Of a stretch of 12,913 bases of DNA, positions 1-7,043 are shown piece after piece. The translations under genes and the position numbers were made by a program. This DNA comes from JBAVVD01 sp049697115 (lineage in GTDB: Bacteria > Acidobacteriota > Aminicenantia > Aminicenantales > UBA4085). The notes under the pieces are model-generated. The model saw only the letters and a program-made list of their open reading frames with translations. It was not told where the DNA came from and did no database searches. Every line of letters starts with the position of its first letter. Position 1 is the first letter of the stretch. The DNA is taken from assembly GCA_049697115.1 (NCBI GenBank), contig JBAVVD010000026.1, forward strand, positions 1 through 12,913. The letters run 5' to 3'.

Positions 1-127
1 ACTGAAGTGGTCTAATTGTCAAGACCAAAGATGAATCTTTTTTTAGGTGTAGTTCCTTCAACATGCCACAGCCATCCTCATCTGCCGGTAAGCCTCAAAA
101 GGCGTGTCGTATTCTTTTAGGGATTGA
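1..127. repeat. Terminal direct repeat, left copy
   Basis: The first 127 bases are identical, by direct reading, to the last 127 (12787-12913). The repeat holds 7 bases from outside the insertion sequence followed by 120 bases of its left end. An exact end overlap of 127 is what a de Bruijn-graph assembler run at k=127 leaves on a circular path, so the unique length would be 12,786 bp. A genuine second IS copy is the alternative, but it would not be expected to share the 7 flanking bases or to stop at exactly 127. Confidence 0.9.
8..59 (+). repeat. IS left-end imperfect terminal inverted repeat (orfB side)
   Basis: It starts TGGTCTAATTG and continues to the shared TTTAGGTGTA and TCCTT blocks. 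It overlaps the orfB stop codon at 58-60. Its partner is 1207-1260. Mismatched stretches lie between the shared blocks, as is common for transposase-binding ends of IS3 elements. Confidence 0.8.
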
Positions 128-897
128 TGCAGCCTCTCTCGATTGTACCGCTCGATGTATTCACTTAAGCTCCGCTTGCAGTCCGCAACGGACTCATAAC
201 ACTTGGTATAAACCTCCTCGTATTTGAGCGTTCTCCAGAATCGTTCGATGAAAATATTGTCGATCACTCGGCCTTTGCCGTCCATGCTGATCTGGATCTT
301 TTCCTCCTTGAGAATCGACGTGAAATCTTTGCTCGTAAACTGGGCACCCTGGTCGGTATTGAAATATTCCGGGCTTCCTTTCTCCAGCGCCTCTCTCAAA
401 GCCTCGCAACAGAAATCCGGCTCCAGGGACGTGGAGATTTCCCAGGAAACGATGTAGCGGCTGTAGAGATCCATCACCGCGACCAGATACACGAATCCAT
501 GCTTCAACCGGATGTACGTGATGTCCGCCGCCCAGGCGATATCGGGCCGATCGATGGCCACGTCCCGAAGAAGATAAGGATAAACCTGATGCTCTTGATC
601 CGGAAGGCTGAGCCTTTTTCGAGGGTAGATCGCCTCCACTCCAAGAATCCGCATCAAATGCCGGGCCTTCTGGCGCCCGACGTCATAACCCCGCCGCTTC
701 AGCGCCCGGCTCATTCTCCGGCTCCCGTAATAGGGAAAATCCAGATAGATCCGGTCCATCTCATCGAGGATCCTCTGATCTTCCTCGCTCGGTCCCGTCC
801 GTTCGTAGTAAAGCGAGGACCGGTTGAAAGAGAAAATTTCACACTGACGCCGGACGCTCAATTCCTGATTATCCTTTTCCACAAGCTCTCGTTTCAT
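58..897 (-). CDS. IS3-family transposase OrfB (DDE catalytic subunit)
   Basis: This is the catalytic part of the IS transposase, an RNase H-fold (rve) integrase domain that cuts and joins the element ends. From the ATG at 897 it is 279 residues. A helical HTH_21-like region (PYYGSRR motif) precedes the core. The catalytic triad reads D125 (WAADITY), D182 (NTDQGAQF) and E218 (FIERFW), a DD(35)E spacing. The ATG overlaps the orfA stop as ATGA, allowing coupled reinitiation. The frame is also open upstream to 1062, so a -1 frameshift in orfA yields a fused OrfAB of about 376 residues, normally the active transposase in this family. The frame is uninterrupted, so the copy looks functional. Confidence 0.93.
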   Translation of the reverse strand: MKRELVEKDNQELSVRRQCEIFSFNRSSLYYERTGPSEEDQRILDEMDRIYLDFPYYGSRRMSRALKRRGYDVGRQKARHLMRILGVEAIYPRKRLSLPDQEHQVYPYLLRDVAIDRPDIAWAADITYIRLKHGFVYLVAVMDLYSRYIVSWEISTSLEPDFCCEALREALEKGSPEYFNTDQGAQFTSKDFTSILKEEKIQISMDGKGRVIDNIFIERFWRTLKYEEVYTKCYESVADCKRSLSEYIERYNRERLHQSLKEYDTPFEAYRQMRMAVAC

Positions 898-1187
898 AGA
901 TTCTGGATTTGCTTGTACTTTTTTTTTAGAAACTCCAGCTCGATATTCTGCTGGCCGATCTTTTTGTATAACTCCTCGATCAGCTTCTCCTGTTCTTCTG
1001 TCTGCCGATCCTTTTTCTTCGAAAAGACATCCGTCACATTTTCCAGCAAACGCTTTTTCCACTGGATGATCTGATTGGGATGGACTTCATACTGGCCGGC
1101 GATTTCGGAAATCGTCTTCTCTCCTTTAATCGCTTCCAGGGCCACCCTCGCTTTGAAATTGTCGTCGTACGTTCGTCTTTTCCCCAA
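894..1187 (-). CDS. IS3-family OrfA (helix-turn-helix DNA-binding subunit)
   Basis: A 97-residue protein of the transposase_8/HTH_Tnp_1 type. The N-terminal part (GKRRTYDDNFKARVALEA, then TISEIA and HPNQIIQWKK) is the helix-turn-helix that recognises the IS ends. The C-terminal EEQEKLIEELYKKIGQQNIE segment is a leucine-zipper-like coiled coil. The start chosen is the TTG at 1187 because AAGGAGG lies 5 bases upstream. An upstream GTG at 1220 is in frame but sits in the terminal repeat and lacks a ribosome site. It ends in the A-rich slippery stretch shared with orfB. Confidence 0.9.
   Translation of the reverse strand: MGKRRTYDDNFKARVALEAIKGEKTISEIAGQYEVHPNQIIQWKKRLLENVTDVFSKKKDRQTEEQEKLIEELYKKIGQQNIELEFLKKKYKQIQNL
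919..927 (-). other. Programmed -1 frameshift slippery site in the IS
   Basis: Nine consecutive A on the minus strand followed by G lie where orfA and orfB overlap. OrfA reads CTA AAA AAA AAG, and after a -1 slip the ribosome reads AAA AAA AAA GTA and continues in orfB. A-runs of the A6G type are the established frameshift signal of IS3 elements. A downstream stimulatory structure was not identified by eye. Confidence 0.8.
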
Positions 1188-1206
1188 CTGTACCTCCTTT
1201 TTTATT

Positions 1207-1260
1207 GTAAGGAGATACACCTAAAATTGCGACTCCTTTTGGTCCGAATCAACAAGACCA
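1207..1260 (-). repeat. IS right-end imperfect terminal inverted repeat (orfA side)
   Basis: On the minus strand it starts TGGTCTTGTTG at 1260 and carries the same GACCAAA and TTTAGGTGTA blocks as the left end. It lies upstream of orfA, where the transposase promoter is expected. No convincing -35/-10 pair was picked out. Confidence 0.8.
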
Positions 1261-1352
1261 TTATAAACGACAAGAAAGGTGTTTTCATAGTCTGGTAAAC
1301 CTTCAACATTTATCACTAAACTTTCCTCATATTTCTTCTCAATTTCAACTCT
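1261..1352 (-). pseudogene. Open coding stub cut by the insertion sequence
   Basis: On the minus strand, directly after the cyclodeaminase gene, the frame from 1352 stays open into the IS and stops inside it at 1221. The translated piece (KKYEESLVINVEGLPDYENT) has the amino-acid make-up of real protein. A GTG at 1316 is preceded by GAGGAAAG and could be the start, and upstream codons are open back to a TGA at 1353-1355. The reading is that a gene following the cyclodeaminase lost everything beyond its first codons at the IS junction. The stub is too short to assign a family, and chance remains possible. Confidence 0.4.
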
Positions 1353-1357
1353 TCATC

Positions 1358-2308
1358 TTAAGAAATTAGCGCTTCATACACAGCTTTTGAAATTTGAACA
1401 TCTTGAACTGCAACACCGGTTAAATCCGCAACAGTAATCTGCTCATCTGACGTCCTCTGCAGATCCTTCCTAATAATAACAGTGCCTAACTCAACAGGCT
1501 TCCCTTCTTTCAAAACACCTGCTTTTAAAGCCTGATAAATTTCCCCTCGTGATTGACACTGACTGATGCTGTCTGCTACAACAATGTCTGCCATTTGGAG
1601 TATCTTTGAGTCCAATTCTTGCTTTTCTGAAGTATCAGAACCCATCGCAGTTATATGCGTCCCTTTTTTGATCTGATTGGATTGCAATAACGGAGTCTTT
1701 GAAGGAGTCGCAGTTACAATGAAGTTGCAGCTTGAGGCAATGTCATTGGGATCTAGGGTTGTTTGAATGTTATAACCACATGATTCCATATATCTTTTAT
1801 ATGCATCAACTTCTTCTTGATTGACACCCCACACAATAACATCCTTACAATCTAAAATTGGTTTCAAATATTCTACCTGCAATCTCCCCTGGCTTCCCGC
1901 CCCAAAAACACCGATGCGATGAACATTTTTTGGAGCTAAATACTTAGCAACAACCGCCCCAGCAGCAGCTGTTCTCACTGCAGTGAGATAACCTTCATCA
2001 AATAGGACACATAAAAGCTGACCGCTCTTTTGGCTGAACAGCAACATAAGTCCAGAATTTGTTGGGAGATTGATTTTGTAATTTTCATAAAAGCCACTGG
2101 CAATTTTGATAACATAATAATCATCATTTTTAATGAATCCATATTTTATATGAGCCTCTCCAGGTGGATTTTCAAAAAGCATCTCTCCTATAGGTGGAAC
2201 AACCGCTTTTCCTTCAGAATATGCGACAAAACCCTCCTCTATAGCCTTAATAGAGTCAATGCTTCCCAGGACTTTCTTGATTTGGTCTAAATTAAATGTT
2301 TTTGTCAT
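1358..2308 (-). CDS. Ornithine cyclodeaminase / mu-crystallin family NAD(P)-dependent enzyme
   Basis: A 316-residue cytoplasmic enzyme of normal family length. The Rossmann motif is GAGSQG (136-141), and the signature D-E-G-Y-L-T-A-V-R-T-A-A-A-G is at 104-117. K68 and R112 match the substrate-contact residues of Pseudomonas ornithine cyclodeaminase. D225 in GSDTSEKQEL matches its catalytic aspartate. The usual PPR arginine that holds the substrate carboxylate is replaced (VVPPIGE, 36-42), so ornithine may not be the substrate. Relatives include alanine dehydrogenases, ketimine reductases and pyrroline-2-carboxylate reductases. The ATG is well placed behind GGAGAG and overlaps the end of a decayed upstream gene as ATGA, implying an old operon. 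The gene is AT-rich compared with the neighbouring protease gene. Confidence 0.88.
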   Translation of the reverse strand: MTKTFNLDQIKKVLGSIDSIKAIEEGFVAYSEGKAVVPPIGEMLFENPPGEAHIKYGFIKNDDYYVIKIASGFYENYKINLPTNSGLMLLFSQKSGQLLCVLFDEGYLTAVRTAAAGAVVAKYLAPKNVHRIGVFGAGSQGRLQVEYLKPILDCKDVIVWGVNQEEVDAYKRYMESCGYNIQTTLDPNDIASSCNFIVTATPSKTPLLQSNQIKKGTHITAMGSDTSEKQELDSKILQMADIVVADSISQCQSRGEIYQALKAGVLKEGKPVELGTVIIRKDLQRTSDEQITVADLTGVAVQDVQISKAVYEALIS

Positions 2309-2574
2309 TTCTCACTCTCCTTTTTTGCTCCAAGAAATGTTTCCATAAGTTCATTGAAGGCAATTCACCCTTCAGCCGATACCCGAGTCTGAAAGTCATG
2401 TTGATGTAATTTGTGAACCATGCGAATACTTGCTTCTTCATTCGCCAGTCCTATTGAAAAGAAATGGACCATTCTTACCAATACAGAGGACAATATGTAT
2501 TTATTCTGTTGTTGTAAAAATGGGAATTGATAAAAAATAGAATTAAAGTAGATATTTAATATTTGATTCCACAT
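2305..2574 (-). pseudogene. Decayed 3' end of a gene coupled to the cyclodeaminase
   Basis: In one minus-strand frame the segment around 2470-2365 reads like protein (SIGLANEEASIRMVHKLH), then hits TGA at 2365-2367. The same frame continues open (NELMETFLGAKKESEK) and ends at TGA 2305-2307, overlapping the cyclodeaminase ATG as ATGA. That overlap is the classic end of a translationally coupled gene, so the internal TGA is probably a nonsense mutation. The upstream part (2574-2480) is less protein-like and the gene's 5' portion is missing. The family is not identified. An amino-acid enzyme would be a reasonable partner, but this is inference from position only. Confidence 0.45.
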
Positions 2575-2637
2575 ACTTTAACCAATCCTTTAATGAACAG
2601 AAATTGATTAGAGTATGCACTATTATGCAAGAAGCAA

Positions 2638-2679
2638 GTGTATTTCCCCACTTTTCTTCCCTAATGTCAGGAAATACAC
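2638..2679. repeat. Perfect 10-bp inverted repeat with 22-base spacer
   Basis: GTGTATTTCC (2638-2647) is matched exactly by GGAAATACAC (2670-2679). The arms could bind a dimeric regulator or form a stem with a 22-base loop. No T-run follows on either strand, so it does not look like an intrinsic terminator. It lies between two divergently oriented units, about 280 bases upstream of the protease promoter. Function unknown. Confidence 0.5.
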
Positions 2680-2956
2680 CGGATAGAATGTGCTATCAAT
2701 CTTCCTCTATTTTGAATATAAAAGCTGTTTTTTAGAATGTCAAGATTTTTTTCTATGCTGTAATATTTTTCCATTTTAGAGTGGGCTAAAAAATTACACT
2801 GATGAGTTTTTTCCTTTTGTAAATAAATATCAAAGGTAAAAAGACTTTGTCAACATATTTGCGAGACGGAACACTAGCCTGGATTATTCATAAACCCTGA
2901 AGAAGCGTTCAGTGTCCACTTTTCAACTTTAAATCCCAATATATAATGTCATATTT

Positions 2957-2985
2957 TTGACAATGCCAATTCCCTGTGCTATAAG
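2957..2985 (+). promoter_or_regulatory. Sigma70-type promoter of the tricorn-like protease
   Basis: A consensus TTGACA (2957-2962) is followed after 17 bases by TATAAG (2980-2985), with an extended -10 TGC just before it. Transcription would start near 2992, leaving a leader of about 50 bases. This near-consensus match suggests strong, possibly constitutive expression. No operator was seen overlapping it. Confidence 0.75.
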
Positions 2986-3042
2986 CTTTTTCTTCGGACA
3001 GGTAAAAAATTAATTCCGCGACAATAAAATAGGGAGGCCATC

Positions 3043-6000
3043 TTGAAGAAAATCCTGATATTTTCGCTCCTGTTTTTTCTAGCTTTAAACGCTTTGTTTT
3101 TAAATTCCAAGGAAGAAAACAAAAAGCTCGTTGGCGCCCGCACCCCGGCCCTTTCACCGGACGGAAAGCAGATCGCCTTCTCCTATATGGGAGACCTCTG
3201 GATAGTTTCTTCCGCAGGAGGACAGGCCCGCCGGCTCACAGACCACATGGCCTACGATCGAGAGCCGCTCTGGTCACCGGACGGGAAATCGCTGGCCTTC
3301 ACCTCCAACCGTTATGTCAATAATGATGTCTTCATTATGGCTGCCGAAGGCGGAACCCCTGTCCAACTGACTTTTCACACCAGTGATGATGTCGCGACAG
3401 GATTCAGCCCGGACGGTCAGTGGGTGATATTCCGTTCCAATCGTTCTTCTTTATCGAGCATCTACAAGATCCGCATTCAAGGCGGCAATGCCGAACCTCT
3501 CATCGACACATACTGGAGCTGGCCCTATTCCGCCCAGATCAGCCCCGACAATCAGCAAATCCTTTTTTCCCTGGGAATGGAAAACAGCTTTTGGTGGCGG
3601 CGCGGCTACAAGGGAAGCAATTCCTCAAAAATCTGGGTGAAAGCGCTCGAGGGAAATGAGGCCAGGCTGGTTATCGGAGATGTGAGCAATTGTTTCCGGC
3701 CGGCCTGGAGCTTCGACGGCAACAGGATTTATTTCACGAGCGACAGGGAATTCGGCGCAAGCAACATCTGGATGGCGGCAAAGGACGGCTCCGGACTCAA
3801 GCCGGTGACTCGTTTCAAGGAAAAAGATGTCCGATGGCTGTCCGTGGCTTCGTCCTTCCCTCTGGCGGCATATGAGCGGGATTTTGGGATCTGGCTGACA
3901 GACCTCAAAACCGGGAATTCAAAACCGGTTTCCATCATCGCCCCGGCTGAATCCAAAGAAAACCGCAGCTTCTTTGTGGAAAATGCGCCCGTCAACGAGT
4001 TTCGCCTCTCTCCCGACGGGAAAAAAATCGCAGCCGTGGTCCGCGGTGAAATCTTTGTGCTGTCCGAAGAGGGCGGCTATGCCCGGAATATCACTCAAAC
4101 GTCCTGGAGGGAAAGGGATATCGATTGGGACGCCGAGAGCCAGTCCCTGGTCTATGTCTCCGATGTCGATGCCAACCCGGATCTCTACATCATCTCCGCC
4201 CTGGGAGCTGAAAAGCCAATTCGACTGACGGCCACTGACGAGGACGAGCTCCAGCCGCGTTTTTCTCCGGATGGAAAATGGATCGCTTATTACAGCGGAA
4301 AACGCCAGATTCGTATGATCCAGCCGGACGGGAAAGGCGACCGCTTGCTTGTGGAAAAAGATTTCGGCGGCCGCTTTGCCAACGATTTTTCCTGGTCCTC
4401 GGACAGCCGGTATCTAAGTATTGTGGCCCTCCGGAACGGCAACATGGATATCTTTGCCGTGGAGGTCGAAACCGGAAAAGAGTTTCTTTTGACAAACACA
4501 GCCTACGACGAAAACGGTTCGCTCTGGTCCGAGGATGGAAAATACTTGATTTTCTCATCGAATCGCTACGGCCACAGCTTTCCTGAGTTTACGGGCAAAT
4601 GGGACATTTTCCGTGTTTTCCTGACGCCTCAGAAGCCGGAATTTGACGAGGATGACTTCGAGAAGCTTTTCAAGCCGGAAGAAAAAGAGAAAAAAGAAGC
4701 CCCTGAGAATAAAAAGGAGGAAAAAGCTCCTGTTCCGGTTCAATTGAGGCTGGAAGACCTCGACCGCCAGACCGAAACTATCGTTGATACGCTGGGGAAT
4801 GACTCGGAGTATGTCCTCTCTCCCAAGGACTCGGGAACGATTTATTTTACGTCCAATATCGACGGCCGGTTTCATCTCTGGAAGACGAGCCTGAAGAAGG
4901 AAGAGCTCGGACGATATGAGCCGTTTATGGCTGAGATCGCGTCCCCCTCGCAACTTCAGCTCGACAAGAAAGGCGAAAATCTTTATTACTTGAGCCGGGG
5001 GAACATCGGTAAGATCGAGCTTTCGAGCCGGAAAGCCAAAAGCATTTCCTTCGGAACGAAAATACAGGCGGATAAAACGGCGGATTACGAACAGATGCTC
5101 GGCGAGCTCTACTATACCCTCCAGCATTATTACTACGATGAACACCATCACCAGGTGAACTGGCCAAAGATTTATCAGGAATTCCGGCCGGTCCTCCAGC
5201 AAGTCCGTGAAGATGTCGATTTTTATGATTACGCCAACGAGATGATCGGTTATCTAAACTCCTCTCATACCGGCATCCGTGCGCCGAGAGGCCCCCGGAC
5301 GGATGAGCCGAGCGCCCATGTGGGAGCCGTCTGGACTTTCAATGGCGAGAAAGTCATTCTGAAAAGAATAATAAAAGACGGGCCGCTTTATGATCTGCGG
5401 GAGAGCGTCGCTGTCGGAGATGAACTGACTGCCATTGACGGGAATCCGGTCGACGGAACGAAGAACATCTGGAAATACCTGAACGGAAAACAGGAGAAGC
5501 GGTTGAGGCTCGAATTCAGCAACCCCAAAACGCGGAAAAAAACTGAAATCGCGGTGAAGCCGATCTCAGCCGGAGCGGAAAACCGGCTGCTGCTTGAGGA
5601 ATGGATCCAGAGCCGGCGGGAGATGGTCAAGAGCAAAACGGGAGACCAGGTCGCCTATATCTACATGGCAGCTATGGGAGGGGGAGACCTTGACCGGTTT
5701 CTCAAGGAGCTTGAGCGTGATGCCGTGCCGAGAAAGGGACTGATCCTGGACCTGCGGTTCAATTTCGGAGGAAACGTCCATGACCGCGTCCTTGAAGCTC
5801 TGACCAAGCCTGTCTATGCCAAATGGCGGATGCGGGGGCTTTCGGAGACTCCCCAGTCCACATTCGGACTTGAACACAAACCCGTTGTTCTTCTCATCAA
5901 TGAAGTCACGCTCAGTGACGGCGAAATGACCTCGAACGGATTCAAAACGCTCAAGCGGGGACCTGTCGTCGGGAATACGACTTATGGATGGCTGATCTTC

Positions 6001-6201
6001 ACCACGAGTGTTAGCCTGATGAATGGAGGCTCGTTCCGACTGCCTTTCTGGGGATGTTACACTTTGGATGGGAAAGACCTGGAGACCAGCGGTGGTGTCC
6101 TCCCGGATATCTTCATCGTGAACGACCTGACGCATGAGCTCAAAGGAGAAGACGCCCAGCTCGACAAGGCCATCGAAAAAGCCCTCGAACTCATTAAATA
6201 A
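3043..6201 (+). CDS. Tricorn-like protease, exported, S41-type serine peptidase
   Basis: A 1052-residue protein, close to archaeal tricorn in size. Residues 1-22 form a signal peptide (KKILIFSLLFFLALNALF), so the enzyme is probably periplasmic or membrane-anchored. Next come PD40-type beta-propeller repeats (SPDGKQIAFS, SPDGKSLAFTSNR, SPDGKWIAYYS and others) to about residue 690. They are interrupted by a Lys/Glu-rich linker near 546-565. A helical region contains SSHTGI (S741, H742), a PDZ-like domain covers about 765-835, and the S41 core follows. LSDGE supplies nucleophile S958 with D959, and E1014 (DLETSGG) completes the tetrad equivalent to tricorn S745/H746/S965/E1023. All are present, so an active peptidase trimming short peptides is expected. 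The TTG start is supported by AGGGAGG six bases upstream. The gene appears monocistronic. Confidence 0.93.
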   Translation: MKKILIFSLLFFLALNALFLNSKEENKKLVGARTPALSPDGKQIAFSYMGDLWIVSSAGGQARRLTDHMAYDREPLWSPDGKSLAFTSNRYVNNDVFIMAAEGGTPVQLTFHTSDDVATGFSPDGQWVIFRSNRSSLSSIYKIRIQGGNAEPLIDTYWSWPYSAQISPDNQQILFSLGMENSFWWRRGYKGSNSSKIWVKALEGNEARLVIGDVSNCFRPAWSFDGNRIYFTSDREFGASNIWMAAKDGSGLKPVTRFKEKDVRWLSVASSFPLAAYERDFGIWLTDLKTGNSKPVSIIAPAESKENRSFFVENAPVNEFRLSPDGKKIAAVVRGEIFVLSEEGGYARNITQTSWRERDIDWDAESQSLVYVSDVDANPDLYIISALGAEKPIRLTATDEDELQPRFSPDGKWIAYYSGKRQIRMIQPDGKGDRLLVEKDFGGRFANDFSWSSDSRYLSIVALRNGNMDIFAVEVETGKEFLLTNTAYDENGSLWSEDGKYLIFSSNRYGHSFPEFTGKWDIFRVFLTPQKPEFDEDDFEKLFKPEEKEKKEAPENKKEEKAPVPVQLRLEDLDRQTETIVDTLGNDSEYVLSPKDSGTIYFTSNIDGRFHLWKTSLKKEELGRYEPFMAEIASPSQLQLDKKGENLYYLSRGNIGKIELSSRKAKSISFGTKIQADKTADYEQMLGELYYTLQHYYYDEHHHQVNWPKIYQEFRPVLQQVREDVDFYDYANEMIGYLNSSHTGIRAPRGPRTDEPSAHVGAVWTFNGEKVILKRIIKDGPLYDLRESVAVGDELTAIDGNPVDGTKNIWKYLNGKQEKRLRLEFSNPKTRKKTEIAVKPISAGAENRLLLEEWIQSRREMVKSKTGDQVAYIYMAAMGGGDLDRFLKELERDAVPRKGLILDLRFNFGGNVHDRVLEALTKPVYAKWRMRGLSETPQSTFGLEHKPVVLLINEVTLSDGEMTSNGFKTLKRGPVVGNTTYGWLIFTTSVSLMNGGSFRLPFWGCYTLDGKDLETSGGVLPDIFIVNDLTHELKGEDAQLDKAIEKALELIK

Positions 6202-6235
6202 ATCCGGAAGCCATCTCCAAGAATCATTTGGAAAT

Positions 6236-7012
6236 TTATTTTAGCAGTGAATTCATAATATTTGAAAAACGTTTATTACTAATCGGATGATAGGAAATGA
6301 CTTCTCCATCGTAGACTATACAGAATGTGCCGAATGCACAGGGACTTTCTTGAGCTTCTTCATGGGTTTTCAATTCTATTAACTTGGGTTTGATGTCAAA
6401 AACTTGCTTCGCCGTTTCCATTATTTCGATAACATTCTTTTTCGTATAAGGACATTGATCGGCCCGAATTATAGTTAAACCTTTTTTATACTTGTTCAGT
6501 CTTTTTTCAATGCCACCTTTGAATTTTGGCGTTGGAATTTTGTTTTGAAATTTTTTGACCAATAATTCAAAGTCCGGAGGAGCCGTATCTATTATATCAA
6601 ATCCTTTTTTCAGAAATATTTCATTGCCAACCATAAAGGAACCTTTTCGAGTGACAACAGCCACGCCATTTTTGTTTTGATTTTTTGCTTCTTGTAGACA
6701 TTCATCGATCAATAAACTGGCATAGCCTTTTCCTTTGTATGCGCTTTTAAATCCAACAAATAAACAATGAATAAAAAGAAAGCCGCTGGAATCCACCGGA
6801 CGCCAACAATGCTCTCCGGGTATATATTCAATCATACCTTGAACACCATCATTTTTTGAAAGTATTGATTTTATTCTCAATCCGTGGGGATAGTTGTGTT
6901 TAATCCAGGATACTTTTTCGGGATAACCTTCTCTTTTTAAACTTTTGTATCCGCATACTCCATAATCCAAAATATTATCCGGAGTAATTTCAATGATCTC
7001 TATCTCTTTCAT
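6236..7012 (-). CDS. GNAT acetyltransferase with C-terminal YoaP-type domain
   Basis: A 258-residue cytoplasmic protein. The N-terminal half is a GNAT fold, with the acetyl-CoA pyrophosphate-binding loop at about 93-98 (KGKGYA) and a second conserved strand near VVTRKGSFMVGNEIFLKKGF. The C-terminal portion (about 180-258) resembles the YoaP domain, a thioredoxin-like extension containing CPYTKKN (C187) and the end motif GTFCIVYDGEVISYHPIS. The substrate is unknown. The ATG at 7012 was chosen because GAGG lies six bases upstream. An ATG at 7018 and a GTG at 7024 are in frame but too close to that site. Codons are AT-rich compared with both neighbours. The gene follows a GTTGGGC core-like heptamer, so it may be the last cassette of a small array. 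No attC follows its stop, which faces the protease gene 34 bases away. Confidence 0.85.
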   Translation of the reverse strand: MKEIEIIEITPDNILDYGVCGYKSLKREGYPEKVSWIKHNYPHGLRIKSILSKNDGVQGMIEYIPGEHCWRPVDSSGFLFIHCLFVGFKSAYKGKGYASLLIDECLQEAKNQNKNGVAVVTRKGSFMVGNEIFLKKGFDIIDTAPPDFELLVKKFQNKIPTPKFKGGIEKRLNKYKKGLTIIRADQCPYTKKNVIEIMETAKQVFDIKPKLIELKTHEEAQESPCAFGTFCIVYDGEVISYHPISNKRFSNIMNSLLK

Positions 7013-7035
7013 TTTCATCCTCACTTATTCATTAT

Positions 7036-7042
7036 GCCCAAC
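7036..7042 (-). other. Integron core-like heptamer GTTGGGC between two genes
   Basis: On the minus strand GTTGGGC fits the attC simple-site consensus GTTRRRY exactly. It lies one base after the methyltransferase stop and 23 bases before the GNAT start. This is where a cassette boundary would fall (G|TTGGGC). A full attC should also have a partner RYYYAAC and a palindrome upstream, and I do not see them. This could be the right half of a degraded attC or coincidence. Confidence 0.35.
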
Positions 7043-7043
7043 G

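Larger units (their letters stand above)
8..1260 (-). mobile_element. IS3-family insertion sequence, complete, 1253 bp
   Basis: The element runs from TGGTCT at 8 to AGACCA at 1260 and encodes orfA and orfB on the minus strand, with a -1 frameshift site between them. The tips are imperfect inverted repeats: read inward from each end, both start TGGTCT, then share GACCAAA and TTTAGGTGTA at matching distances, and TCCTT. Length, two overlapping frames and a DD35E transposase are typical of IS3. The bases outside the tips (AAG on the left, TTA on the right) do not match, so no 3-5 bp target duplication is seen. The left side interrupts the RCC1 gene when the contig is closed, and the right side interrupts another open frame. 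The subgroup was not determined. Confidence 0.93.
2575..3042. other. AT-rich intergenic region upstream of the tricorn-like gene
   Basis: No convincing coding frame lies here. The stretch contains a perfect 10-bp inverted repeat (2638-2679), the promoter of the protease gene (2957-2985) and its ribosome site AGGGAGG (3031-3037). The rest is low-complexity AT-rich sequence. Confidence 0.6.

Noticed and set aside
499..1074. 191-codon plus-strand frame across the transposase
   Set aside because: Antisense to orfA/orfB, with a poly-Phe/Ser tail produced by the A-rich orfA sequence.
4555..5202. 215-codon minus-strand frame inside the tricorn-like gene
   Set aside because: Antisense shadow; its Phe/Leu/Arg runs mirror the Lys/Glu linker of the real gene.
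6215..6235. TCCAA/TTGGA stem between convergent genes as a bidirectional terminator
   Set aside because: Five weak base pairs with a loose loop and no clear U-tract.
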